From Hyphomicrobium_A sp963782555 (GTDB taxonomy: Bacteria > Pseudomonadota > Alphaproteobacteria > Rhizobiales > Hyphomicrobiaceae), in NCBI GenBank assembly GCA_963782555.1, contig CAWAKB010000005.1, forward strand, positions 930,001 to 994,000: 64,000 nt of DNA, given 5' to 3'. A program made the position numbers and the translations under genes. Below are positions 8,862-17,596 of the stretch, piece by piece; position 1 is the stretch's first letter, and every line of letters begins with the position of its first letter. The notes beneath the pieces were generated by a model. The model ran no database searches and was not told the DNA's origin. It was given only the letters and a program-made list of their open reading frames with translations.

Positions 8862-9479
8862 TTATCCGAGAAGCCGGCGCACCTCTTGGCGCAGACGCGG
8901 CATGAGCTCGGCCTCGAACCAAAGGTGGCTCTTGAGCCAGCCGTTGTTGCGCCAGGACGGATGCGGCAGCGGCAGGCAGCGCGGGACGTTTTCGCGCTCC
9001 AGGATGCTGCGCCAATTGGCAACGGTCGCGGTGACGCCGCGCGTTGCCTCGGCACCCAGATGCCAGCGTTGCGCATACCCGCCGATGAGCAGCAAGAGCT
9101 CGATCTGCCCGAGCTGCTGAAAGAGACGCCCGCGCCAGCGCTGCGCGCACTCGCGCCGCGGCGGCAGATCGGCACCGTTTGCGTCCTGGCCCGGATAGCA
9201 GAAGCCCATGGGCACGATCGCGATGCGGCGCACATCGTAGAACTCGTCGGGCGTGACGCCCATCCAGTCGCGCAGCCGCTCGCCCGAAGGGTCGCTGAAG
9301 GGGACGCCGGAGGCGTGCACGCGCGTTCCCGGCGCCTGTCCCACCAAGCCAAGCCGCGCAGTGCGGCTCACGCGCAAGACCGGGCGCGGTTCGTGCGCGA
9401 GCGGAGCGCCTTGGGGCGCCTCGACGCAGACCCGGCAGGCGCGGATCTCATCTGCCAGGCGATCGAGGCTCGAGGCCAC
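8862..9479 (-). CDS. Uracil-DNA glycosylase family protein
   Basis: From a GTG start at 9479 (GAGGAG five bases upstream) the product is 205 residues. It shows the family fold. The N-terminal CRVC pair could belong to a metal or iron-sulfur site. The motif-1 loop reads GLVGQAPGTRVHASGVPF. A downstream LPLPHPSWRNNGW is equivalent to the motif-2 HPS minor-groove loop. The family removes uracil from DNA in base-excision repair. The frame stays open far upstream, but that part is antisense to the MBL gene. The start lies 11 bases after the MBL stop, so the two genes are probably co-transcribed. Confidence 0.85.
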   Translation of the reverse strand: MASSLDRLADEIRACRVCVEAPQGAPLAHEPRPVLRVSRTARLGLVGQAPGTRVHASGVPFSDPSGERLRDWMGVTPDEFYDVRRIAIVPMGFCYPGQDANGADLPPRRECAQRWRGRLFQQLGQIELLLLIGGYAQRWHLGAEATRGVTATVANWRSILERENVPRCLPLPHPSWRNNGWLKSHLWFEAELMPRLRQEVRRLLG

Positions 9480-9490
9480 GGGCTCCTCGT

Positions 9491-10234
9491 TCAGATGTCG
9501 AGTGTCATGCCGTCCTCGGCGAGAAGCACGCGGGCGTCGTGCACTTCGCCGCGCTGCGCCAGCATCTCCCCGCTCATGTGCGTGAGCATCACCCGCTTGG
9601 CGCCGAGCCGGTCGAGGTTCTTCTCGATGTTCCGCCACGTCATATGATAGCCGACCTTGACGTCGAAGCCGAAGCACTCGGCGATGAAGAGATCCGCGCC
9701 CTTGGCCGTGGGCAGCAGGCTCTCGACCCATTCGGTGTCGCCCGAGAAGCTCAAGATCTTGCCGCCGGCCTCGAGCCTGAGCGCATAGGGCGGCGCGCCC
9801 GAAGGATGCGACACCTCGAACGGCGTCACGCACACCGCGCCGACGCTGAGCGGCGTCGCCTCGGCGTACTCCAGAAAGCGCATCTCGAAGCGGCGCTCGA
9901 CTTTCGACGATCCCGGAAACAGCGCCTCGGCGGCGGTAGTGAAGCGTGCCGCGATCCCGACCGGTCCGGTGATGGTGAGCGGCGCGGTCCGCTTGGTGAC
10001 ATAGTGCGCATGCAGCAGCCACCACACGAGGCCTGCGAAGTGATCGCCGTGCAGGTGGGAGATGAAGATGGTGGAGACGCGGTCCGGTTCTAGCCCTAGG
10101 CGCTGCATGCCGATGACGGCGGTCGCTCCGCAATCGATCAACACCTCCTCGCCGGGCAAGGCGACGTGGTAGCACGTCTGCAGCCGGCCGCCGGATCCGA
10201 ATGCGTCGCCCGAGCCGACGACGGTGAGCCTCAT
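9491..10234 (-). CDS. MBL-fold metallohydrolase (RNase Z-like)
   Basis: The 247-residue product carries the metallo-beta-lactamase motif ISHLHGDHFAGL (HxHxDH) near residue 60. Further conserved residues are seen in FEVSHPSGAPPYALRLE, ILSFSGDTEW and a late histidine in RVMLTHMSGEML. The overall arrangement resembles the RNase Z/arylsulfatase branch of the superfamily, but no exosite specific for tRNA processing is evident. A phosphodiesterase or generic hydrolase role is equally possible. It is the first gene of a two-gene unit with the uracil-DNA glycosylase. Confidence 0.88.
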   Translation of the reverse strand: MRLTVVGSGDAFGSGGRLQTCYHVALPGEEVLIDCGATAVIGMQRLGLEPDRVSTIFISHLHGDHFAGLVWWLLHAHYVTKRTAPLTITGPVGIAARFTTAAEALFPGSSKVERRFEMRFLEYAEATPLSVGAVCVTPFEVSHPSGAPPYALRLEAGGKILSFSGDTEWVESLLPTAKGADLFIAECFGFDVKVGYHMTWRNIEKNLDRLGAKRVMLTHMSGEMLAQRGEVHDARVLLAEDGMTLDI

Positions 10235-10326
10235 GTGCGCCTCGTAGGAATCTTCCGACCTCTCAAACCCTCTGGCATCCCGCGCCTAGCGGCAATGCGC
10301 GCCTTTCGGCCTGACTAAATTGCCGT

Positions 10327-10938
10327 TCACGCGGCAGCGCTCGGGCGTGCCGAGACCTCCTTGTGCCAGCGGGCGACATTATCCAGCCCGGGCGGCATGT
10401 CGAGACGCGCCGGCTTCATGAAATCGATAGCCACGAGCGCCGTGATATCGGCAATGGAGTATTCCGGGCCGGCGATATAGGGGCGCTCCGCGAGCACGGC
10501 ATCAAGCAGGGACAGCATCTCGGAGACCTTCGCCTTGTTCGCCTCGCCCCACTCGGTCACCTGCGGGACCTCGAGATGGCTCATCTTCGGATGCAAATGA
10601 CGGAAGACCGCGGCGACGGTGCCAAAGAGCCCGAACTCGACCCGCCGGTTCCACATCTCCACCTTGGCGCGCCCGACGGGGCCCTCCCCGAACAACGCCG
10701 GGTACGGCTCAAGCTCCTCGAAATAGCGGCAGATGGCCACCAATTCACAGATCACGGTCCCATCATCGAGGATCAGCATAGGCACCCGCTGCATGGGATT
10801 GAGGGCGGTGTACTCGGGCGTGCGCAGCACGCCCGCCATGAGGTCGACCTGCTCGAAGGCGACCGCGATGTCTTTCTCCGCAAGAAAAATGCGCACCCGG
10901 CGGGGATTGGGAGCGCCGCGCGTCTCGATGATTCGCAT
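10327..10938 (-). CDS. Glutathione S-transferase family protein
   Basis: The 203-residue product has a thioredoxin-fold N-terminus (MRIIETRGAPNPRRVRIFLAEKDI) with the cis-proline segment QRVPMLILDDGTVICELVAI, which contributes the glutathione gamma-Glu site. An all-helical C-terminal domain ends in YSIADITALVAIDFMK, the usual GST N-capping box. Length is standard. It likely conjugates or reduces with glutathione in the cytosol; the substrate is unknown. It stands alone, about 90 bases before the MBL gene start. Confidence 0.92.
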   Translation of the reverse strand: MRIIETRGAPNPRRVRIFLAEKDIAVAFEQVDLMAGVLRTPEYTALNPMQRVPMLILDDGTVICELVAICRYFEELEPYPALFGEGPVGRAKVEMWNRRVEFGLFGTVAAVFRHLHPKMSHLEVPQVTEWGEANKAKVSEMLSLLDAVLAERPYIAGPEYSIADITALVAIDFMKPARLDMPPGLDNVARWHKEVSARPSAAA

Positions 10939-11157
10939 GGCCTGGGGCGTTTGAGAGGTTTTCGAGTTTTAACAGGACCGTAGCTGCGCCGGGGCCCGGC
11001 GACAATGCGCGCGGGTGCCACGAGGCCCCCCGGAGCAGCTTGTCTTGTATCGACGTCTTAACAAGAAGAATGCATTTATAAACACTTAGTTAGGAAATCA
11101 TGCGGAGATTGGCCCTTAGGCCGGGCCCAGCAGTGGAGCCCCCGAACGGCGGACAAT

Positions 11158-12777
11158 ATGAGCAGCAGTGCCACAGCCGACGAGGTCGGACGGCTCAAGA
11201 GCCGGCGTGACGCACGCCAGCGCGCTGCCGCCGACTTCAGGGCGACGCGGGCGCGGCTTGCCGCCGGCTCCAGCATCAAGCCGGAGTTCGAGTACGAGCT
11301 CTTGGCCATGTACGTGCGCAGCGAGCTCGGCGCCGCGGTGACCATGCCAGCGCTCTACGCGCTCTTCGCCATCGCCTCCATGTTCTGGTCGCCGATCCTC
11401 GACGCCATCGTCTGGCTGGTGATCGTGATCGCTGCCAAGGTGGTCCTGCTCGACCAAGGCCGCCGCTTCCTGGCGCTTGCGCCCTCCCAAGTGAACATCA
11501 GGCTTTGGCGCCGCCGCTTCATCATCATCGAGCTGTTGAACGGCATCGGGCTCGCCGGCTTCGCCCTCGTCGGCGTCGGCAAGAGCTTCGAGACCGGCGG
11601 CGATCTTTTGTTCGCCTCCCACGTCTTCATCTTCGCCACGTTGATCGTGGTGCTGGCTATCCGCACCATGTTCGCCGCCACCATCCCCGTGATCTTTTAT
11701 GCCGGCACGGTGCCTATGATGGTGGCCGTGGTATTGCGGCTGCTCCTCCTCCATGACCCGTTCTACATGGCGCTCGCCTTGATGGCGGTCGGTGTCTACC
11801 TCTACTTCATCTTCCTCGCGCGCGGCCTGCGCGCCACGACGCTGTCGATGCTCGAGTTCCGCTGCGAGAAGGATGCGCTGATCGCCGAGCTCGAGGAGCA
11901 AAAGTCCGTTTCCGACGAGGCCCGCCGGCGGGCGGAGGCGGCCAACCAAGCCAAATCCCGCTTCCTTGCCACCATGAGCCACGAGCTTAGAACCCCGCTC
12001 AACGCCATCCTCGGCTTCTCCGAGGTGATGAAGACGGAGCTGTTCGGACCCATGGAGAATCCCACGTACCGGGAGTACGCGGGCAACATCCTCGACAGCG
12101 GGCGCCACCTGTTGCACCTCATCAACGAGATCCTCGATCTGACGCGCATCGAGGCGGGCCGCTACGAGCTGCACGAGGAGCCGCTGCGCCTCGCTGACGT
12201 CGCCGATGAATGCCACAAGCTTCTGAAGCTGAGGGCGGACAGCAAGGGGCTGCAGGTCATCGACGAGTTCGAGCCGGACCTGCCGGCCGTTTGGGCCGAC
12301 CAGCGCGCCATGCGCCAGATCTGCCTCAATCTCATGTCGAACGCCTTGAAGTTCACGCCGAAGGGCGGCCACATCACGCTGCGCGTCGGCGCCACAGAGG
12401 ACGGCGGCCAGTTCCTCGCCGTGCGCGACAACGGTCCCGGCATTCCGGAGGATGAGATCCCCAAGGTCCTGCAGGCCTTCGGCCAGGGCGCGCTCGCACA
12501 GCAGAACGCCGAGGGCGGTGCCGGGCTTGGTCTCGCCATCGTGCAGAACCTGATCGAGCTGCACGGCGGCAGCCTTGCGCTCACCTCCGAGCTGCGCAAA
12601 GGCACCGACGCCAAGGTTCTCCTGCCAGGTTTCCGCGTGCTCCGCGCCATGGCGCCGCTGCAGCTGCTGGGCCGCGAAACGCACCGCGCCAGGGAAGCGG
12701 GGCCCCCTCCTCCGCGCCCCGCCCGCATGCGCCGCAAGCCCCCGTCCTCCTCGAGCGCGGCCGTGCCCTTCGTTTGA
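11158..12777 (+). CDS. Membrane histidine kinase (PleC/DivJ-like)
   Basis: The 539-residue product has about five or six N-terminal hydrophobic helices between residues 60 and 225. A coiled coil (ALIAELEEQKSVSDEARRRAE) follows. The HisKA box is FLATMSHELRTPLNAILGF, with phospho-acceptor H275. The HATPase domain has the N box (LNLMSNALKFTP), G1 (VRDNGPGIPEDEI) and G2 (EGGAGLGLAIVQNLIELHGG) boxes, so it should be active. The arrangement resembles the PleC/DivJ/PdhS kinases that feed DivK-type regulators in alphaproteobacteria. The C-terminal tail of about 45 residues is Pro/Arg-rich and disordered. No response regulator is adjacent. Confidence 0.93.
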   Translation: MSSSATADEVGRLKSRRDARQRAAADFRATRARLAAGSSIKPEFEYELLAMYVRSELGAAVTMPALYALFAIASMFWSPILDAIVWLVIVIAAKVVLLDQGRRFLALAPSQVNIRLWRRRFIIIELLNGIGLAGFALVGVGKSFETGGDLLFASHVFIFATLIVVLAIRTMFAATIPVIFYAGTVPMMVAVVLRLLLLHDPFYMALALMAVGVYLYFIFLARGLRATTLSMLEFRCEKDALIAELEEQKSVSDEARRRAEAANQAKSRFLATMSHELRTPLNAILGFSEVMKTELFGPMENPTYREYAGNILDSGRHLLHLINEILDLTRIEAGRYELHEEPLRLADVADECHKLLKLRADSKGLQVIDEFEPDLPAVWADQRAMRQICLNLMSNALKFTPKGGHITLRVGATEDGGQFLAVRDNGPGIPEDEIPKVLQAFGQGALAQQNAEGGAGLGLAIVQNLIELHGGSLALTSELRKGTDAKVLLPGFRVLRAMAPLQLLGRETHRAREAGPPPPRPARMRRKPPSSSSAAVPFV

Positions 12778-12900
12778 CGAGGGACTGCGCCCGCGTTGTG
12801 CTGGCGCGCAGCGGCCGCTACATACTCCTTCTGGGCATTCGCAGACCGCGCCGGTGTCCGGCACGAAATCTCGAAATGCGGGCACTGTCACGGGATACGA

Positions 12901-13071
12901 ATGGAGACCCCCTGCGTCAACATCTGCGAGATCGATCGCGCATCGGGCTTGTGCCGAGGCTGCGGTCGGACCGTCGCCGAGATCGCCAGCTGGTCGTCGC
13001 TTACGAGCGCAGAGCGCCGTCGCATCATGAGCGAGCTCGCCGACCGCAAGGCAGCGCTCGTCAAGGGATGA
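12901..13071 (+). CDS. DUF1289 domain protein
   Basis: The 56-residue product begins METPCVNICEIDRASGLC and continues RGCGRTVAEIASW, the cysteine-rich DUF1289 signature (four Cys, putative metal site) found in small proteobacterial proteins of unknown function. The ATG at 12901 places the motif at the very N-terminus as is usual. The frame extends upstream to 12796, but that extension is unlike the family. It ends four bases before the ATG of the next gene, an aspartic protease, implying co-transcription. Confidence 0.85.
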   Translation: METPCVNICEIDRASGLCRGCGRTVAEIASWSSLTSAERRRIMSELADRKAALVKG

Positions 13072-13075
13072 TCCC

Positions 13076-13783
13076 ATGAAAGCATGGCTGCTCCTGGCGT
13101 TCATCATCCTCGCCGGGCTGCTTTTGCTCTTTCGCGCTGATATCGGCCTGTTGTCCGACATGGGACCGTTCGAGATCATTGTCCTCGCCGGCGGCCTGCT
13201 CCTGGTCGCGATCTACATCATGGTTCTTTTGAGCGGGGAGCGGCATCGGCCCCTGCAGGCGGTGCGCTATCTGTTGATCTGGGCCGCGATCGGGCTCGGC
13301 TTCATCATCGCCTACAGCTACCGCGAGGAGCTTTCGGCCATTGCCAGCCGCGTTGGCGACGAGCTCACCCCGCCGGGGCGAACGATCGCCGTCAGCACCA
13401 CGGACGAAGGCGAGCGCGCGGTGCGCGTGCGCCGGCGCGAAGACGGCCATTTCGTGGTGCGCGCCGCCGTCAATGGCCAATCGATGACGCTGTTGGTGGA
13501 TACCGGTGCCTCGACCGTGGTCTTGAGGCCAGGAGACGCTGAACGCGCCGGCATCGACACCGCCGACCTGACCTACACGGTCCCGGTGCAGACGGCGAAC
13601 GGCACCACGTTTGCCGCACCCACGCACCTGCGCACGCTCGCCGTCGGCCCGCTGATCGTGCGCGACGTCAACGCGCTGGTGGTTCGTCCCGGTAGCCTTA
13701 ATGAAAACTTGCTCGGTATGAGTTTCTTAAGGCGTCTGCGGTCCTATGAGTTCTCCAAGGATTTCCTGACGCTCAGAGGATAG
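13076..13783 (+). CDS. TIGR02281 retropepsin-like aspartic protease, membrane-anchored
   Basis: The 235-residue product has three N-terminal hydrophobic segments (residues about 3-18, 24-46 and 57-75). A soluble retropepsin-like domain follows, with the catalytic motif MTLLVDTGASTVVLRPGDAE and the conserved C-terminal ENLLGMSFLRRL. This is the TIGR02281 family of clan AA proteases, typically found in alphaproteobacteria, where the domain is expected to face the periplasm. Such domains act as homodimers. It is followed 45 bases later by a second, shorter member of the same family. Confidence 0.93.
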   Translation: MKAWLLLAFIILAGLLLLFRADIGLLSDMGPFEIIVLAGGLLLVAIYIMVLLSGERHRPLQAVRYLLIWAAIGLGFIIAYSYREELSAIASRVGDELTPPGRTIAVSTTDEGERAVRVRRREDGHFVVRAAVNGQSMTLLVDTGASTVVLRPGDAERAGIDTADLTYTVPVQTANGTTFAAPTHLRTLAVGPLIVRDVNALVVRPGSLNENLLGMSFLRRLRSYEFSKDFLTLRG

Positions 13784-13828
13784 AGCGGCGCGGCGCATCG
13801 CACGGCGCCCTTGGGCGGAGCTCACACG

Positions 13829-14389
13829 ATGGCGCTGACACCAGGCACCCGACGACTGATGCGCGAGGCCGCGAGCTGGGGCGTCGTGGCGCTGATTGCC
13901 GTGGCCGCCGTCATGCATCTCGACACCCTCAAGATGGGCACGGAAAACTTGCTCGGGCTGCCGCCGTCGGCAGACGGGGCCGCGCGCCAGGAAATGCAGG
14001 CTGCCACGGCCCACTACGGCTCGGTGGTCGAGATCAAGGCCGGACGCAACGGGCATTTCAACACCGAGGCCGAGGTCAACGGCCGCCCGGTCGAGGTGAT
14101 GATCGACACCGGCGCCACCATGGTCGCGCTCAGCTACGAGGACGCCGAGCGCGCCGGCCTCTACCTCAACGACGGCGATTTCACCGGCGCCGTGACAACG
14201 GCAAACGGCGTGGCACGCGTCGCTCCCGTCACCCTCGACCGCGTCTCCATCGGCGACATTACGGTGCGCGACGTTCCGGCGGCCGTCACCGAGCCCGGGC
14301 GGCTCAAGACCTCGCTTCTCGGCATGAGCTTCCTCAACCGGCTGTCGCGCTTCGACATGCGCTCGGGCGTGCTCGTGTTGCAGGACTAG
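13829..14389 (+). CDS. Second TIGR02281 aspartic protease
   Basis: From the ATG at 13829 (GGAG about nine bases upstream) the product is 186 residues. One N-terminal hydrophobic anchor (WGVVALIAVAAVMHL) is followed by a retropepsin-like domain with MIDTGATMVALSYEDAERAGL and the terminal LLGMSFLNRLSRFDM. It is a paralogue of the preceding gene with a single rather than a triple membrane anchor. The tandem pair presumably arose by duplication. The two could heterodimerise, since retropepsin-like domains supply one catalytic Asp each; this is inference. Confidence 0.93.
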   Translation: MALTPGTRRLMREAASWGVVALIAVAAVMHLDTLKMGTENLLGLPPSADGAARQEMQAATAHYGSVVEIKAGRNGHFNTEAEVNGRPVEVMIDTGATMVALSYEDAERAGLYLNDGDFTGAVTTANGVARVAPVTLDRVSIGDITVRDVPAAVTEPGRLKTSLLGMSFLNRLSRFDMRSGVLVLQD

Positions 14390-14497
14390 GCGGCCCAACT
14401 CTCGCCCAATTCCCTCTGCGACAGCCGCGGCATCGACTCTCGCGCCCGTCACGGCTACACCTGCCGGCGCCACCTCAAGCCTTTACAGGAATCTGTC

Positions 14498-16003
14498 ATG
14501 CTTCCCGCGCCGCGCGCCAACCTCAAGCCGAATACTGCCGACTTCGAGCGCCTGCCTCTCGTGAAGCCGACGGGCTTTCGCGAGTACGACGCGCGCTGGC
14601 TCTTTCCCGAAGAGATCAACCTCATGGGGGTCAATGCGGTCGGCCTGGGCATCGCCACGCTCTTTGGCCGACGCCGCGTGAAAAAGCGCATCGTCGTCGG
14701 CCACGACTTCCGCTCCTACTCGGGCAGCGTGAAGCAGGCGCTGATGGTGGGGCTCATGGGCGGCGGCATGGAGGTGCACGACATCGGCCTCGCGGTGACG
14801 CCCATGGCCTACTTCGCCCAGTTCAATCTCGACGTGGAGGGCGTCGCCATGGTCACCGCCAGCCACAACGAGAACGGCTGGACCGGCATCAAGATGGGGC
14901 TTCAGCGTCCGCTGACCTTCGGGCCCGAGGAGATGTCGGAGCTGAAGGAGATCGTGCTCGGCGGCAAGTTTGAAACCGCCGACGGGGGGCGTTACGTCTT
15001 CGTCGCCGACATGACCGAGCGCTACATCAAGGCGCTCACCGACCGGCCCAAGCTCAAGCGCCGCCTGAAGGTGGTCGTCGCCACCGGAAACGGCACGGCG
15101 GGCGCCTTCGCGCCGCAGGTGCTGGAGGCCGTCGGCTGCGAGGTCGTGCCGCTGCACACCGAGCCCGACCACACCTTCCCCAACTACAATCCCAACACCG
15201 AGGACATGGCCATGCTGCACGACCTCGCGGCCAAGGTCACGGCGACGGGGGCAGACGTCGGTCTGGCCTTCGACGGCGACGGCGACCGCTGCGGCGTGGT
15301 CGACAACGAGGGCCGCGAGATCTTTGCCGACACGGTCGGCGTCATGCTCGCGCGCGACATATCGAGCCTCTACAAGAACGCCAAGTTCGTCGTCGACGTG
15401 AAGTCGACGGGCCTCTTCCTCACCGATCCGGTGCTCAAGGCGAACGGCGCCACCACCGCCTACTGGAAGACCGGCCACTCCTACATCAAGCGCTACAGCT
15501 ACGAGACCAAGGCGCTGGTCGGCTTCGAGAAGTCGGGGCACTTCTTCTTCAGTCCGCCGCTGGGACGTGGCTATGACGATGGGCTCATCGCCGCACTTGC
15601 CATTTGCGACATGCTCGACCGCAACCCCGACAAGTCGATGGCGGCCTTGCGCGACGCGCTGCCCAAGACGTGGCAGTCACCCACCATGTCGCCGCACTGC
15701 GACGACGAGAAGAAATACGGCGTCGTCGATGCCGTCGTCGCCCACTACGAGAAGCTTGCTGCCGAGGGCGGCAAGGTCGCCGGGCAGAAGATCCGCGACC
15801 TCATTACCGTCAACGGCGTGCGCATCGTTCTGGAGGACGGAACCTGGGGGCTGGTGCGCGCCTCCTCCAACAAGCCCGAGCTCGTGGTCGTGGTGGAAAG
15901 CCCCACCTCGGAAGCGAACATGAAGGCGATCTTTGCCGACATCGACCGCGAGCTGTCGAAGTTCCCCGAAGTCGGCGCCTACAATCAGAAAATCGTGGCT
16001 TAA
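14498..16003 (+). CDS. Phosphomannomutase/phosphoglucomutase
   Basis: The 501-residue product is an alpha-D-phosphohexomutase that interconverts hexose 1- and 6-phosphates for nucleotide-sugar synthesis. The phosphoserine loop is VTASHNENGWTGIK with S122. The metal loop is DGDGDR at about residue 259. The sugar-recognition motif is VGFEKSGHFFF (the usual GEMSGH, with K and F variation). The phosphate-binding C-terminal loop is RASSNKPELVVVVE. All four domains are present and length is typical of the AlgC/ManB class. The start is the ATG at 14498. Products would feed the surface polysaccharides for which the island carries glycosyltransferases. Confidence 0.93.
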   Translation: MLPAPRANLKPNTADFERLPLVKPTGFREYDARWLFPEEINLMGVNAVGLGIATLFGRRRVKKRIVVGHDFRSYSGSVKQALMVGLMGGGMEVHDIGLAVTPMAYFAQFNLDVEGVAMVTASHNENGWTGIKMGLQRPLTFGPEEMSELKEIVLGGKFETADGGRYVFVADMTERYIKALTDRPKLKRRLKVVVATGNGTAGAFAPQVLEAVGCEVVPLHTEPDHTFPNYNPNTEDMAMLHDLAAKVTATGADVGLAFDGDGDRCGVVDNEGREIFADTVGVMLARDISSLYKNAKFVVDVKSTGLFLTDPVLKANGATTAYWKTGHSYIKRYSYETKALVGFEKSGHFFFSPPLGRGYDDGLIAALAICDMLDRNPDKSMAALRDALPKTWQSPTMSPHCDDEKKYGVVDAVVAHYEKLAAEGGKVAGQKIRDLITVNGVRIVLEDGTWGLVRASSNKPELVVVVESPTSEANMKAIFADIDRELSKFPEVGAYNQKIVA

Positions 16004-16121
16004 ACGGCACACTGCGAAAATTCCCCTCACGATTCCAACCGACTGCCGTGTGATTGCCGATGCACTTCGAATAGTGCGATACTGCGCGCGGCAGAACTTG
16101 CTCGGTTTTGGAGGGGTACCC

Positions 16122-16289
16122 ATGAAGCTGAAATTGTCTGTCACGGCCCTTTTGGCGCTTCTCGTTCTCGGCCTTGGCGTGTCCGCGATCGCGTTCGCTC
16201 CGGCCGCCGCACTTGCCGGTGATGACTCCGGTGATAGCAGCTCTTCTGACGGCGGCGGCGGCGACGGCGGCGGCCCTGGCAAACAGTGA
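16122..16289 (+). CDS. Small secreted Asp/Ser/Gly-rich peptide
   Basis: The gene has a strong ribosome binding site (GGAGGGG) and encodes 55 residues. A classical signal peptide is seen (MKLKLSVTALLALLVLGLG followed by an AxA-like site near AALA). The mature tail of about 20 residues is entirely Asp, Ser, Gly and Pro, ending in GKQ. The mature part may be disordered, perhaps cation-binding because of the acidic residues. No family is recognised. It lies between phosphomannomutase and a CHASE2 protein on the same strand. Confidence 0.65.
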   Translation: MKLKLSVTALLALLVLGLGVSAIAFAPAAALAGDDSGDSSSSDGGGGDGGGPGKQ

Positions 16290-16387
16290 GCCCGCGCTGA
16301 CATTCGTTTGACGCTAACGCTCTCGACGTCGGCCGCGCCGCAGGTGCGACCGACGTTGGCGTGAGGGATTGGGAGTGCCCACGGGGG

Positions 16388-17593
16388 ATGGCAACGGCCG
16401 CGAGCACGAGCGGGCAGGTCCGCCGGCGTAAGTTTCCGGCGCTCTCACTGCTTGTGTGCATCGGCTGCGTCGCGGCGCTGCTGGCCCTCGCCTACCCGCC
16501 GCTCAGGAAGCACCTCGACTCGCTTGAGTATTGGACGGCGGACTGGCGCACGGTGCTGTTGGCGGACCGCGTCGCCGATACCCACCCCAAAATCGTCATT
16601 GTCCTCTTCGACCGCGCGACGTTCGGCGGTGTCCCCATCGCCCCCATTCCGCGCGACGTCCACGCCGAGGTCATTCGTGCCATCAACTCCATGGAACCGC
16701 GGGCAATTGGCCTCGACTTCTATTACCTCGCACCTCAGGATCCCGACAAAGACCGGGACTTCATTGAAACCCTGCGCGACGCCAAGGCCCCCGTCGTTCT
16801 CGGCGCGCTCGACCAGCACACCAACACCATAGACCCCGGAAGCCCGGCCGATCTCTATCAGCAGAGGTTCCTCGCAGACATCGGGCGCCCCGCCGGCTAC
16901 ATCTCGCTAAAGTACGACGCCGGACACATCGTTCGTCGGACAGTCGGGCCCGTGCCGGAGTCCGCATACCACGAAAGCTTCCCACGCCAGGTGGTCATTG
17001 CCTCGGGGCTCAAGCTCAGCGGGCCAGGCACCTCGTCCAATTCCATGCACATCGCCTGGCTGCTCGGCGCCAACGGGAATCCCACGCCGTTTTACACGAT
17101 CTCGGCCAAGGAGCTTCTGCCGGGTGCCGACCCGGCACGCAGAGAGGAGATCGCCAAGCGCATCAAGGGCAGCATCGTGCTGACCGGATACGCCATGCCC
17201 AATGCCGACCTGCACGACACCGCGCTCACCGTGTGGACCGACGAGAAGATGCTCGGCGTCTACATCCACGCTCACGTCATCGCGCAGCTCATCGACGGCA
17301 GGTACTTCTTCGATCTGGAGGGGGAGCGGCGATGGGGCTTTCTTCTCGGCGTCGCCCTCATGGGGTTCGTGCTCGGCTGGGCGGTGCGCGGCAAGCGGGC
17401 GTCCTGGCTCAACCTTTCCATCGCCACGGCCATCCTCGTCGCCGCCGATGCCAACTGCTACTACTTCCTGCGCACCGTTCTGCCTTTCACCCTGGCCCTC
17501 TATTTGTGGTTCATCGCCGTCCTCTTGGGTCAGCACTTGCGCCGGCTGCTGAGGTGGGCCATCCCGCGCCCACTGCCGGCGGCGGCCGCCTGA
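16388..17593 (+). CDS. CHASE2 domain sensor protein without output domain
   Basis: About 401 residues. An N-terminal membrane helix (LSLLVCIGCVAALLALAYP) leads into an extracytoplasmic CHASE2 domain with the typical IVIVLFDRATFGG entry, INSMEPRAIGLDFYY, and a late VLTGYAMPNADLHDT. Three C-terminal membrane helices follow. In most CHASE2 proteins a cyclase, kinase or GGDEF domain comes next; here the protein ends about 15 residues after the last helix (RPLPAAAA), so it is a stand-alone sensor. An alternative GTG start at 16361 would add nine residues; neither start has an ideal ribosome binding site. Confidence 0.88.
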   Translation: MATAASTSGQVRRRKFPALSLLVCIGCVAALLALAYPPLRKHLDSLEYWTADWRTVLLADRVADTHPKIVIVLFDRATFGGVPIAPIPRDVHAEVIRAINSMEPRAIGLDFYYLAPQDPDKDRDFIETLRDAKAPVVLGALDQHTNTIDPGSPADLYQQRFLADIGRPAGYISLKYDAGHIVRRTVGPVPESAYHESFPRQVVIASGLKLSGPGTSSNSMHIAWLLGANGNPTPFYTISAKELLPGADPARREEIAKRIKGSIVLTGYAMPNADLHDTALTVWTDEKMLGVYIHAHVIAQLIDGRYFFDLEGERRWGFLLGVALMGFVLGWAVRGKRASWLNLSIATAILVAADANCYYFLRTVLPFTLALYLWFIAVLLGQHLRRLLRWAIPRPLPAAAA

Positions 17594-17596
17594 ACC

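Noticed and set aside
11116..13179. A 687-codon minus-strand open frame opposite the histidine kinase
   Set aside because: The sense strand encodes a textbook kinase with H, N and G boxes; the antisense frame is low-complexity Arg/Gly/His/Glu-rich and has no family features.
16300..16365. CGACGTCGG/CCGACGTTG inverted repeat as a terminator after the small secreted peptide
   Set aside because: It has a long loop and no T-run follows, so it does not meet the criteria for an intrinsic terminator.
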